Shown piece by piece: positions 1-9,201 of a DNA stretch of 16,358 bases. The stretch is taken from NCBI GenBank assembly GCA_900169235.1, contig FWCC01000671.1, positions 1 through 16,358 on the forward strand, in the 5' to 3' direction. Under the pieces are notes generated by a model. That model was not told where the DNA came from and made no database searches. It saw only the letters and a program-made list of their open reading frames with translations. A program made the translations under genes and the position numbers. How positions within the stretch are numbered: the stretch's first letter is position 1; each line of letters starts with the position of its first letter. The DNA comes from Zarea fungicola (lineage: Eukaryota; Ascomycota; Sordariomycetes; Hypocreales; Cordycipitaceae).

Positions 1-480
1 TTTTTTTGTCACCCCCTTGGCGGCCAAGTCAGACTGCAAATACCAGTCAGCAGAATCGGTAAAGGCCGTTCCCCGCAGTCACGTGTGCTGCCCAACTCCG
101 ATTGCTTCCAGTATCTACTAACCTACCTGTACGAGTACAAAATCAAAAAATAGTGTAATCGACCGCCTGAACGGCGAGTGTCAGTGGTCCACCTGCTGCA
201 CTGAAAGACGGGCCGGCCTGCCTCGGTAGATTCCCCACGCCCAGGCCGAGCCACAAGCCATTCACCTGCTCCATCTGCATACTACTTTACCCCAACATTC
301 GGTTTCTTCTCCTGTCTTTCCGTGCATCTCGCTCCTTTACCACGAACCTTTCTCTTTTTGCAGTAATTATAGCTCCAAACGATACCCGGTCTCGATTGTA
401 TAGACTATAGCATCGATCCAAACGTTCGGCCGCCACTTCCGGTCACCCCGCTTACGGTACACTTCAGACTTGTCGCCATC
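1..480 (+). promoter_or_regulatory. Upstream region of PEX5 (promoter and 5' leader)
   Basis: This gene-free stretch precedes the PEX5 start codon. It holds a pyrimidine-rich segment at about 296-362, a common sign of a fungal core promoter just upstream of the transcription start. There is a CACGTG E-box at 80-85, a CCTCGG hexamer at 221-226, and a 13-bp palindrome, CTTGGC-G-GCCAAG, at 16-28. I see no TATA box I would trust and no open frame resembling a protein. The tttttgcag at about 355-363 could be a 3' splice site of a leader intron, but no matching donor stands out. Confidence 0.6.
221..238 (+). promoter_or_regulatory. Possible FarA/FarB-type (CCTCGG) site with adjacent CreA-like site
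   Basis: CCTCGG lies at 221-226, about 255 bp before the PEX5 start. CCCCAC at 233-238 fits the reverse of the CreA consensus SYGGRG. In Aspergillus, CCTCGG (complement CCGAGG) is the core bound by the fatty-acid regulators FarA and FarB upstream of beta-oxidation and peroxisome genes. The hexamer occurs about as often as chance predicts over the whole window, so only its position argues for function. Confidence 0.3.
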
Positions 481-2477
481 ATGTCGTTTATGGGTGGCGC
501 TGAGTGTTCAACGGCCGGCAACCCTCTCAGCCAGTTCCAGAAACATGTCCAAGATGACAAGACACTACAGCGCGATCGACTCGTTGGTCGTGGTCCCGGT
601 GGTCAACTAAATGGCTTCCGTAGCCAAAGCGCCAACGCCCCCCAAGATGAGGTACGTTGTCGTCTTTTGCGGTTGTTGTGACATTACTAATCGGCTCATC
701 ATGACTGCTCTAGATGATGAATGGTTTCCTCAATGCCGGTCCGAATATGCAGCAAGAGTTCCCTATGCAAGGCCCTGCCATGAACCCTGTCCAACATGCT
801 CCCATGCGCGCCAGCTCCACGTCGCCGACCTGGGCGCACGACTTCAACACTCAGCCCGGCATGGAGTCGGCATTTAAGCCACCAGGTGCTGCCCACTTCA
901 GTGCCGAGGAATTCGCCCGCTTCAACATGAACGGCCAGGGCTCGTCCGCCCGATCCAGCCCTATGCAGGCCAACCTGTCCGGCAGCCAAATGCACACCCC
1001 AATGATGAACGGCGGTATGGGCATGGGTATGGGCATGGGTATGGGCATGGGTATGGGCCAGTCCATGATGCCCATGTATCAGCAGCAACAACCACAGCAA
1101 GATATCAAGGGTAAGGGCAAGCTTGTCGAGCTCGACGACACAAAGTGGGAGGAGCAGTTCGCTCAGCTCGAGCTGGAGGATCAAGCTGAGGCCGCCGACA
1201 AGGCCAAGGAGAATGAAGAGGCCAACGCCGCCGAGCGCGAACTGGATGAAATGGACCGTGCGATCCAGTCCGAGACAAATGAGTTTGGTGACTTCGAATC
1301 CCTTTGGCGAGGAATACAAGCTGAGACGGCTGCTGCTAGGTCCCTTGTTCAAGACGAATCCCTATTCGACCAATTCGACACCGAATGGACCAATGATATG
1401 CTCCCCGACATGCAGGGACTTGGCGACTGGGGCCGCTTCGGAGATCCCGTCGTCGAGAACTACATGTTTGAACAGGAAAACTTCTTCAAGGAAGAAAAAA
1501 ACGCATTTGAAGAAGGTGTGCGCGTGATGAAGGAGGGTGGCAACTTGTCCCTGGCAGCTCTTGCTTTTGAGGCTGCCGTCCAGCAGAACCCGGAACATGT
1601 CGAAGCCTGGGTCTATCTGGGCTCGGCGCAGGCCCAAAACGAAAAGGAAACTGCCGCGATCCGCGCGTTGGAACAAGCGCTCAAGCATGACCCCAACAAT
1701 CTCGACGCACTCATGGGCTTGGCCGTCTCCTACACAAATGAAGGTTACGACAGTACTGCATACCGCACGCTTGAGCGTTGGCTCTCCATCAAGTACCCCA
1801 ATATTCTGAACCCGGCTGACATCCACCCACCCGCGGACATGGGCTTTACCGACCGCCAGATTCTGCACGAGAAAGTAACGGATCTCTTCATCAAAGCGGC
1901 GCAACTGAGCCCCGATGGCGAGCATATGGACCCGGATGTGCAGGTCGGACTGGGTGTGCTCTTCTACGGCGCCGAGGAGTACGACAAGGCCGTCGACTGC
2001 TTCCAGTCGGCGCTGCACTCCTCTGAACTGGGCACTATGAACCAGCAGGAGCAGCTACACCTGCTCTGGAACCGTCTAGGCGCAACCCTGGCTAATAGTG
2101 GACGTTCCGAGGAGGCCATTGCCGCCTACGAGCAGGCACTCTCCCTTTCCCCCAACTTTGTGCGCGCGCGGTACAATCTAGGAGTGAGCTGCATCAACAT
2201 TAGCTGCCATCAGGAGGCGGCCTGCCACTTCTTGGCTGCGCTCGAGATGCACAAGTCTATTGAGACATCGGGCCGCAGCAAGGCGTATGAGATTCTGGGC
2301 GAGGGCAATGCAGCTCAGGTGGACGAGACGCTGGATCGCATGTCAGCGCAAAATCGCAGTAGTACACTGTATGATACTCTGCGGCGCGTGTTCACGCAGA
2401 TGGGCCGAAGGGATCTCGCGGAGAAGACTGTACCAGGTGTTGATCCTGACGTGTTCCGACCCGAGTTTGATTTCTAA
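481..2477 (+). CDS. PEX5: PEX5, peroxisomal targeting signal 1 (PTS1) receptor
   Basis: Two exons, 481-651 and 714-2477, joined in phase 0, give 644 residues, a usual length for the family. The protein is the cycling cytosolic receptor that binds C-terminal SKL-type signals and carries matrix proteins to the PEX13/PEX14 docking complex. The start is supported by A at -3 and by the N-terminal MSFMGGAECSTAG, which carries the conserved cysteine (C9) that is ubiquitinated for receptor recycling. WxxxF motifs for PEX14 binding are WAHDF at 97-101 and WEEQF at 202-206; further tryptophans are at 255, 282 and 296. A Met-Gly repeat and a Gln-rich stretch lie near 158-190. TPR repeats occupy about 325-575. 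They include LLWNRLGATLANSG (N510) and ARYNLGVSCIN (N545), asparagines expected to hold the cargo peptide backbone. A helical C-terminal tail ends in PEFDF. In filamentous fungi PTS2 import uses PEX20 instead. The assignment is firm. Confidence 0.97.
652..713 (+). other. PEX5 intron 1
   Basis: A 62-nt intron with donor GTACGT, a TACTAAT branch site at 685-691 and acceptor CTCTAG. Joining GAG at 649-651 to ATG at 714 keeps the frame. The length is not a multiple of three, and retention reaches stops. The acceptor is followed at once by ATGATG, so exon 2 starts with two in-frame methionines. Confidence 0.95.
1014..1058 (+). repeat. 12-bp tandem repeat encoding (GM)n in PEX5
   Basis: The unit GGTATGGGCATG repeats 3.75 times without interruption at 1014-1058, inside PEX5 exon 2. 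It encodes alternating glycine and methionine, about residues 158-172, in the disordered half between the two WxxxF motifs. Because the unit is a multiple of three, copy-number change would alter length without breaking the frame. Confidence 0.95.
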
Positions 2478-2521
2478 ATCTGATCAAGAATTTAGTTGGA
2501 AATGGGTGATGCCTTGTTTGA

Positions 2522-2527
2522 AATAAA
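2522..2527 (+). promoter_or_regulatory. Putative poly(A) signal of PEX5
   Basis: AATAAA lies 45 nt downstream of the PEX5 stop codon, a suitable distance for a fungal polyadenylation signal. The cleavage site itself cannot be seen. Confidence 0.5.
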
Positions 2528-3545
2528 ACCCACTCCCGCCTTAGAGGCTAAAACAACAAGGACAAAAGGGGGCCTCCGACGGGGTGTGCTCTTGTGTATA
2601 TATAGAATATAAATGAAATTGGAGGATCTTTTTAGCAGAGTCGGACACTACTAGGCTCAAGTGGACGGCATTTACATGTTACACATAACGATGGATACAA
2701 TTTATTGCATTTACAGTACTTCTGCCCTGTAACTTGTCATTGTTGAACTTGACTGAGATAGAATATACGAACGACAGCACGTCCATGCTAGTACTTTACG
2801 TATTTATTAGTCATAATATCAGCAAATCATGAGTCCCTACCTTCACTCTCTGTCTACCTGACCTGTTCGCGTTCTTACCGAGGCCTAATGCTTGGCGCCA
2901 TGTGAGGTGCCTACCACTTTACGGCATAGTTGTCGGTCGACTATGTACATAGAATACAGGATGCTGCCAGACAGTGCTTGAAAATAATTGCCGCCTCCAG
3001 ATCACGGAGTGTTTTCAGGTAACCTCCCTATATCAAGCAACAACTCAACGAAGCCGGTTGCTTCAGCCTCATCAATCGAGGTGTGGCAAGATGACGCCCG
3101 CATCGTCGCGAATGGAGTTGCAACTATTTGACAAGACGTCAGTTTCCGCCGCTATGTTTAATAGCAGTAACGTTTTTAATTTTTGAAATGAAGGGAGAGC
3201 GGATTAACTCTCGCTCTTAACTTTTATTGCTTTATTCAGAGAGGTCCGCTATTCAGCCGAGTGCCATGGACGACAACAAGCGCTGAAAGCCATTATGGCA
3301 CATTGGGTCCCGTTCCCGCCTCCGTGTCCGTGCTCCGACTTCTGACAAACCACCACCTAGAAAGCCTCGTATATCCCTGACAATCCAGTCTCGACGAGCC
3401 TGGCTGGTGTTTGATTACTATTTACAAAGGCGTATAAGCCTTATTTCTGCATGCTGAAAAATTGAACAACGATTAAATTGTATAAGATGGATCAAAAACG
3501 GGCAGGCACTCCGTGTTCCGAAATAAAAGGCCTCAACAAGAAAAG

Positions 3546-3553
3546 CATATAAG
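3546..3553 (+). promoter_or_regulatory. Possible TATA element of the reductase gene
   Basis: CATATAAG stands 113-121 nt before the chosen ATG at 3667. A second AT-rich candidate, ATATTTAAAC, lies about 50-60 nt before it. Either would leave a short leader. The evidence is motif resemblance only. Confidence 0.3.
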
Positions 3554-3666
3554 ACCTTTGCCACCCCTCCTCAAGTAAGTTGATTTTGGAAGCTCATGCT
3601 AATAACATATTTAAACCCACTCTTGTCGGACCTCAAGCCTCAATACACAAAACAGACTTTCAAAGC

Positions 3667-4887
3667 ATGTCCCTCCCCGCGACCCAAACCGCCATCGCCA
3701 TGGCCGGTCCCCGCCAACCGCTCGTTGTAATCCCTTCGTCTCCCGTCCACCCCCCTTCCGAAGGCGAAGTTACCATCCGGGTGATCTGGACCTCCACCTC
3801 CCCTCTCGAGCTTCACCGTAATGATGGCGGCCTCCTCGTCGAGTCCTGGCCTTTTCTCTGCGGTAGTTGCGGCGTAGCCGGGCCAATTGTCGCCATCTCC
3901 CCCGTCGGCGACACCAAAGGTCTCTCCCTCAATGACCATGTCACGTCGTTCGCCTTTCGAGGCGGAAAAGAGGCCAATCACCAGGAATACATAACTGTCC
4001 CCGCGTACCTTGTCAGCAAGATTCCCGTCGGCATAGCCCCGCAAGCTGCCGTGACAGTGCCACGGAACTTGGTAACGGTGTTTCATTCTCTGGTCCACGA
4101 CTTGGGCCTGCTGCTGCCCTGGCCGAAGCCGGACGGGTGGAAACCAGAGTTTCACGATGCGAATGTGCTCGTTTGGGGCGCAAGCAGCAGCGTCGGCGTG
4201 GTTGCGCTGCAGGTTCTGCGACACTGGGGGTACACGCGCATCCTCGCGGTGGCGAGCGCGCGGCAGCATGCGTACCTGGCGACGCTCGGCGCGACGGCGT
4301 GCTTTGATTACACAAAGCTGTCAGCGGTAGCAGACATTCGGGGGTACCTCGGCGGGGGTGACGTGCCGTTTGTGCTCGACTGCATCGGTTCCCTGCGCGG
4401 TTCGCTCGAGCCGCTGACACAAATCGCCACCAAAGCTTCCATCGTGGCGGCCATGCTGCCCGTCATTCTGAAAGACGCAACAGTTGATGAGGCGCCTGAA
4501 TATGAAATGGATGCGTCCAAGTGCTTCTTGGGTAAATGGGCTCAAGGTGTGCAAGTGCGCGGCGTGAGGACTCACTTCTATCTTCGTGTACGTTGAATAT
4601 TTCGATATGTCCTGTGGCCACTGCTACCATTGCAATAACTCAGAGGGGAACAGAAAATGGAACGGTTTTTACTAATCATGTGAACAAAACAGGACCCGAT
4701 GCACAAGGAAACACTGCAACCAGAAATCGTCCCCGCGCTGCTCGCGCAGAATATCATACAGCCCAACAGACAGAGAGTCGTCGTAGGTGCGACCGCATTA
4801 GAGCGCGCAGAAAAAGCACTGGAATTGATGCGGAGCAGGGCCGTCAGCGGAGAGACTGTAGTCTGGAGAGTAACAGACGAGGAGTGA
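3667..4887 (+). CDS. Medium-chain dehydrogenase/reductase (GroES-like, TOXD-type, zinc-free oxidoreductase)
   Basis: Two exons, 3667-4587 and 4693-4887, joined in phase 0, give 371 residues. It is expected to be a soluble NAD(P)H-dependent reductase of the MDR superfamily, in the fungal group often labelled enoyl reductase or TOXD-like; the substrate is unknown. A GroES-like fold covers about residues 20-130. The Rossmann cofactor motif is VLVWGASSSVGVVALQVL from residue 167. The family signatures DCIGS and GVRTHFYL are present. The catalytic-zinc GHE motif and the structural-zinc cysteine cluster of classical alcohol dehydrogenases are absent. The start was chosen because MSLPATQTAIA is the usual family N-terminus, A is at -3, and the open frame upstream has only a TTG. 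Exon 2 supplies the conserved end, LQPEIVPALL through VSGETVVWRV. Without it the protein would stop after HFYLRVR. The gene converges on the Zn2Cys6 regulator 335 bp away. A biosynthetic role is possible, but no cluster genes are present. Confidence 0.9.
4588..4692 (+). other. Intron of the reductase gene
   Basis: A 105-nt intron with donor GTACGT, a perfect TACTAAT branch site at 4670-4676 and acceptor AACAG. It joins HFYLR to DPMHKETLQPEI in phase 0. Reading through gives a stop within three codons, so splicing is needed to reach the conserved C-terminus. Confidence 0.9.
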
Positions 4888-5222
4888 TTTGGTTTGATTT
4901 GCGCTAGGATACGAAGCATATAACTGAAGTGCACACAAGCTCCACAGAGACTTGGTTCATGGCAAATCTTGAATGGGGAGTTTTTTTATTGAAAAATCCG
5001 TACAAATACACCAATCCGTGTAAACAGGTACAATAGCATACGCCCTTTCTATCGGTAGTTGTCCTGGCTGGCCAAAAAAAAAAATACCGAGTAACCGAAA
5101 ACGCCACATTTCAAATCCCAAAATTCGTAGCCCGTCTGCGTAGCTTATTGGTTTACAATGGCAGCCTTCTTCCTTTTAGCCGCTATGTATATAGATCCGA
5201 GGATAGTTCATGCCAAATCCTT
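4888..5222. other. Convergent 3' spacer between the reductase and Zn2Cys6 genes
   Basis: This 335-bp stretch has no gene. It must hold both 3' UTRs. A minus-strand AATAAA is present at 4985-4990; no AATAAA is visible for the plus-strand gene. It also contains an 11-A run near 5075. Confidence 0.6.
4985..4990 (-). promoter_or_regulatory. Putative poly(A) signal of the Zn2Cys6 gene
   Basis: The complement of TTTATT gives AATAAA on the minus strand, 233 nt beyond the TAA of the spliced gene model. If used, the transcript would end about 100 bp from the stop codon of the convergent reductase. Confidence 0.4.
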
Positions 5223-6979
5223 TTAGCTCATTGGAGCTACTGGTGAGGGATGTTCTTCAGCCATGAAATGCTCAAGCGCATCCAAACCAACTTGTCTAAT
5301 AACCACAGTGTTAGTCAATTCAAACCTCGAAACCAGACATGTACAGAGAAGGCGAAAGGAACATACGGCATGAGCATCGTCTTGGTAAACTCATCCAGGT
5401 CATCCGGACGCGCATACGACCAGAAGTCTTTGAAGTCAAAATCCCGAATATAATACTGTGGTTTATCGCGCCACGACCGGAAAAACTCCACCGATGACGG
5501 CGCTTCCCATAGATGCCTCGATGCGGTGAAGCGCAAATCGCGCCACATGGCATTGTCGACGTCCATGCTCTTGAGCAACTTGGTCATGCACACAAACGCG
5601 CAGGCAAAGACCAACGTCCGTCGCGCGCTCTCCAGCAAAACCCAAGCGTCCCAGCTCTTCGGCGGGCGGTCTCGTGAGGGGTACGCCGAGCCACCGACTC
5701 CCATGCCCGCCGTGGCGGTCGAATCCAGCCCAGGGATATCGGGTACCAAGGGCGGCACGGCCACAATGACACTCTGGGCGTGCTGCATGGCCTCAGCCTC
5801 CATGGCGTCGATAAGCTGCTGCAGCTCCCCAATCCACTCCGTCAACACGCTTGCTTCGCGCTCCGCGGCCGCTCGAAGTCCCAAGTCACCATCAAAGACA
5901 CGAATTGAGTCAAGTACGAGCAGCGCTTGCACACGTGCAAGCTTTTCGTAGTTGGTAGCGGGCTGCTCTCCGTCACGATGGATGCTATTCGCGGTGTCGG
6001 CGAGGAGCTTCACAATCCAGCCCTTATTATCTGCACTGCGGCTGTTGTAGGCCGTGGCGGCGGAGAATACCGCCAGTATAGGTTTTGGGAGTTGGTTGGC
6101 CCAGAGACGCGCGTGGATAAAGGGCAAGGCGCGCGTCTGAGCAAAGACGGTATGCAGTGATGTCAGTGCCTTGACAGTGTAGCCGAGCCAGGAGCGCGGG
6201 TCGTGCACGGCGAGGGGGTCCAAGGAGGCGCAGGCGTTCATGGGCTGCAGGGCGGAGAGGTCGCGGATGGGGACCTTTTGGGGGACTTGGGTTGTGGGCA
6301 TGGGCACGAGGGCGTTGCTGATGAAGGGCACGGGTGGGATGTCCATCTTGTTAGCGGAGGATAGACCGCTACTCTCAAAGAGGCTGGCGAAGAAGCCGGC
6401 ATTAGAGCTGATGCCATGGGCTGCGGAGGAGGCGGAGGATGGGGTTAGGTTAGATGTGTGAGTGTTGGGTATATGGGCAGTAGTGTTTAGAAAGTTGGCA
6501 AGGTCAAAGTCCAGGCCAGGTCCGAGGTGCAGCTGGCTATCATGATGCTGGTGTTGTTGATGCTGGTGGCTCTGGTGATGCTGTTGCGGAGGTTGGTCGG
6601 GTAGCTGGCACATACTCTCCGGGCTCGTCTCGGTGCCCAAGCTCTCATAGTCAAAGCCCATGTCAAAGTCCGGCACGTCGGCCATCTCCGGCGACGTACT
6701 TCCGCCAGTGGACTGGCCAGATGCGAGGTGCTGCGAGGTGCCTGGGCTGGTGTTGGCATTCATAGAGCTGCTGCCGCCGCTCTGCGACGGAGGCATCTTG
6801 TGGTACACGCAGTCCAGCCCCTTGGCAGCGCAGCGAGTGCATCGCGGCGTGCGCTTGTCGCAGCGACGCTTGCCACGGACGCAGGCGTTGCAGCTCTTCT
6901 GACGAGAGCTTAGCGAGGATGAGGTATCAATCTTGGTCATGTTGAGTGGATCTGTGGCTAGAGGCACAAACGAATCCAT
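5223..6979 (-). CDS. Zn(II)2Cys6 fungal transcription factor
   Basis: Exon 1 is 6979-5367 and exon 2 is 5295-5223, giving 561 residues. This is a nuclear DNA-binding regulator; its targets are unknown. The zinc cluster is near the N-terminus: Cys 30, 33, 40, 47, 50 and 57 (CX2CX6CX6CX2CX6C) with basic residues GKRRCDKR between. A disordered segment rich in Ser, Gln and His follows (QP..HHQSHQHQQHQHH at 129-146). The helical regulatory part from about 265 on holds RLWANQLPKPILAVF (291-305), DSIRVFDGDLGLRA (near 360) and RHLWEAPSSVEFFRSW (W491). The unspliced frame runs to a TGA at 5315. A good intron, however, replaces that end with QVGLDALEHFMAEE plus nine residues, which matches the (V/F)G-D-hFM ending I associate with this family. 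The start ATG has A at -3. The gene converges on the reductase. Whether it controls that gene cannot be told. Confidence 0.92.
5296..5366 (-). other. 3'-terminal intron of the Zn2Cys6 gene
   Basis: A 71-nt intron with donor GTATGT at 5366-5361, branch site TTGACTAAC at 5318-5310 and acceptor TTATTAG ending at 5296. It splits a proline codon (CC|A). Retention gives a stop at 5315, inside the intron. Confidence 0.87.
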
Positions 6980-7096
6980 GATGGAAGGAGGGGAAGGAAG
7001 AAAAAGGCTGGGCCTGTTGTATATGGCGAGGCTAATGTAAGCTTTGATGGGGAATTGTATACACCTTGCGGTGTTTCTCTCTTTCTTGCTCGCTAT

Positions 7097-7105
7097 CCGG
7101 AGCGG
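7097..7105. promoter_or_regulatory. Everted CCG-N3-CGG upstream of the Zn2Cys6 gene
   Basis: CCGGAGCGG lies 118 bp upstream of the Zn2Cys6 start codon. Zinc-cluster dimers bind paired CGG triplets in inverted, direct or everted order, so this could be an autoregulatory site. A nine-base degenerate motif is easily found by chance. Confidence 0.2.
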
Positions 7106-7704
7106 AAATGTTGAAATTCGTTTCCTTTAAGATTTATTCTGCAACTGCCCTGCCCTGTGGTTCGAGTATGTCCGTTAGAGCCTCAAAGTCCAGCGGCTCA
7201 ATATAGTAGTGAGGGGTCCGCTCTTTTTAGCGTTGTTGCCAATTGCAATTCGTTGTGCATTCACAAAAAAAAGTATGTATTGTCCACATAAGGAGGGAAA
7301 ATACCAAACAAGCGGATAAAACTATGGTACAGTATGAAAATTGAGTTGGTATGGCGATGAAGGAAGTAGAAAAGCCGTCGTCATAAAACGACTGAGCCGG
7401 GGGGGGACCTAGTAGAATTATGGCAATGTCCGCAAAGGCACGGATACAACGCGAGCAAGAAAAGGCGCTTTACTCCATGTACCATTAGGCTATCGCAACG
7501 CGTGGCAATTTACTTAATTCTCGTTTCAATTAAACTTTTGGCTTATCAGAGCAATTTGGTTGCGTATACGGAGTGCGAAGCGTCTAATCCGCGGTGTACG
7601 GCGTGTACAGGGGCCGACGCCGTTCTTCACCTGCACCAGATCTACAGCGCCTGAAAGCAAATGCAGTACAGGCTTACCAAATCCAGCCTTGCTACCTACT
7701 AAGG

Positions 7705-7714
7705 TACCTAGGTA
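7705..7714. repeat. TACCTAGGTA palindrome, copy 1
   Basis: A perfect 10-bp palindrome, preceded by ACCTACTAAGG and followed by GCTCGCC. The same 10-mer occurs again at 12158-12167 in similar surroundings. Motifs rich in CCTAGG and ACCTACCT are, from memory, common in intergenic DNA of Sordariomycetes. Confidence 0.6.
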
Positions 7715-7790
7715 GCTCGCCTCAACAGCGAACCCCGGCTTTAACTCGCACCTAAACTCCAGTGATCTCTCGCTCTCGCATTCCACAACC

Positions 7791-7814
7791 ACTCCGCAAC
7801 TCCGCAACTCCGCC
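7791..7814 (+). repeat. 8-bp tandem repeat (ACTCCGCA)3
   Basis: Two exact units and one unit with a single mismatch (ACTCCGCC) lie in noncoding DNA. ACTCCGCA recurs singly near 7841-7848. Confidence 0.8.
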
Positions 7815-8432
7815 ACACAGTCAAGATACTATGAGCAAAACTCCGCAGAGCCTGGAAAAAGCAATGCAAAATGGATAGATATGCGTGACGCGTGTGCTCG
7901 TCTCTCCAAAATCTCAGTCAGCCGACAAAGCACACAATCAAGATGACTTGAATATTTCAAAGGAGTAAATCAATAAACCAATAATGCGCCAATGACCCCC
8001 CCTTTCCGTCACATGCTTTCTCCAATGCTCCCCGATGATCCCGCCTCAGAAGCTACCACACCACCCCATGTTTAGGAACCACTCTGTTGTGCATAAGGGA
8101 TGCATCCCCACGTGGCAATCGTTTTCAATCTCACACGGCAGTTTGAAAAGCCTTGTGGTTATCGAGATTTACGTTGTCTTCATACCATGATTCTGCGTCA
8201 GCAGTCCCATTTCCAAGGTGAAATCCCATCCCCGTCTAGGTGTGCTCATACCTTCGTACCTGGTAGCATATACTGGTCTGTGACTATGCTGCCGTGTATC
8301 GAGATTGCATCTAGTTTCCTGGGGATTCTTGACCCGTCCGCAGTCATCAAAACAAGATTAGACCATCTATAAAGATACGACAGAGATATCGGTGCGTTGA
8401 GTTAGCACAGCATTCGCCTTGCTCCAATTTCT

Positions 8433-8456
8433 AAACATTCACACAAACATTCACAA
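8433..8456 (+). repeat. 12-bp tandem duplication (AAACATTCACAC/A)
   Basis: Two adjacent 12-bp units differ at the last base. They lie in noncoding DNA between the two regulator genes. No function is suggested. Confidence 0.7.
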
Positions 8457-9201
8457 AAACCCATGATACAAGTATTTCAACCAATGCAATCAATAAACGG
8501 TGCTACCAGCAAGGCACCATCCCGATCAGTACGCCTCTTCCCATTCCCCGTCCAATATCCCGCCGCCTTATGTAACAAAAGAGTCCAGCGGCACAGAACT
8601 CTTCCTTTTTGAAGAAAAAAAAAACATCTGCCACGTGGGTATATACAGCCATCCGCAATCCCAGCTTCCTCCCCATCAAAGGTCTTCCTTGCACAGTCTG
8701 ATTCCGCTCATCCTTTCCCTCAATGACATGGTCAGGATCCCTCTTGACTTTTCTCCGTTTTGTGTGATTCCAAACGAAACCACTAAAGAAAACACAAAGA
8801 AAATAAAATTCGCCATTCACAGTATCCCATCATGTTGAAACCAAAAAAAAAAAAAATGACAAGAGGGAAATACTCTCAAGAGATTGTGGCAGCGCCGCAA
8901 CTGGCAGACGCTGGTGCCCATCGTACAGTGGCTCTCTCTGTGGCAACATCGAACGCGCCGTCCACAGCAGCCAAAACATAAAGGATATAAAATGAATGCA
9001 AAGCTCTTGTGGAGAAAAGGCCCCAAAAAATCATATAATAACACACAACTTCCGCCGTTGGTGGCGGCGCCTATGAAGATTATGAAGCTGGCGGCTCTCC
9101 TATTGTTCTATGGCGATCACAGAATGTAGCAATCGTCATAGTTCAGTCGTTTCAATAGTATGAAGAGCATGCAAGGTCAAGACCGCAGCACAACCCCACC
9201 A

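Larger units (their letters stand above)
2478..3666. other. Intergenic: PEX5 3' end and reductase promoter
   Basis: No gene was recognised. The first part is the PEX5 3' UTR, with AATAAA at 2522-2527, 45 nt after the stop. The middle, about 2600-2960, is AT-rich and featureless. The rest leads to the reductase gene and contains CATATAAG at 3546-3553 and ATATTTAAAC near 3607-3616, both TATA-like. A 70-codon open frame at 2974-3186 has no protein character that I can see. Confidence 0.6.
6980..9201. other. Intergenic 2.2 kb between two divergently placed regulatory regions
   Basis: No gene was recognised on either strand. The left part, about 6980-7500, is the likely promoter of the Zn2Cys6 gene. 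It holds an everted CCG-N3-CGG at 7097-7105 and AGGGG near 7212. The right part, about 8400-9201, is expected to include the 3' UTR of the bHLH gene. Between them are a TACCTAGGTA palindrome (7705-7714), an 8-bp tandem repeat (7791-7814), a 12-bp duplication (8433-8456) and CACGTG at 8109 and 8632. Open frames of 60-112 codons here have low-complexity or random-looking translations. Confidence 0.6.

Noticed and set aside
699..1352. 217-codon minus-strand frame with a (HAHT)n tract
   Set aside because: It is antisense to PEX5. The His-Ala-His-Thr run is only the complement of the GGTATGGGCATG repeat, and the sense strand codes for an unmistakable PEX5.
1362..2018. 218-codon minus-strand frame
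   Set aside because: Antisense shadow of the PEX5 TPR region; GC-rich coding DNA often leaves such frames open.
3580..3666. 29-codon N-terminal extension of the reductase
   Set aside because: The frame begins at TTG, not ATG, and the family starts at MSLPATQ at 3667.
3640..4269. 209-codon minus-strand frame
   Set aside because: Antisense to the reductase exon 1; the translation is Arg/Gly/Asp-rich with no domain character.
4888..6979. Reductase plus regulator as part of a secondary-metabolite cluster
   Set aside because: No backbone enzyme, P450, methyltransferase or transporter lies in the window; two convergent neighbours are not enough.
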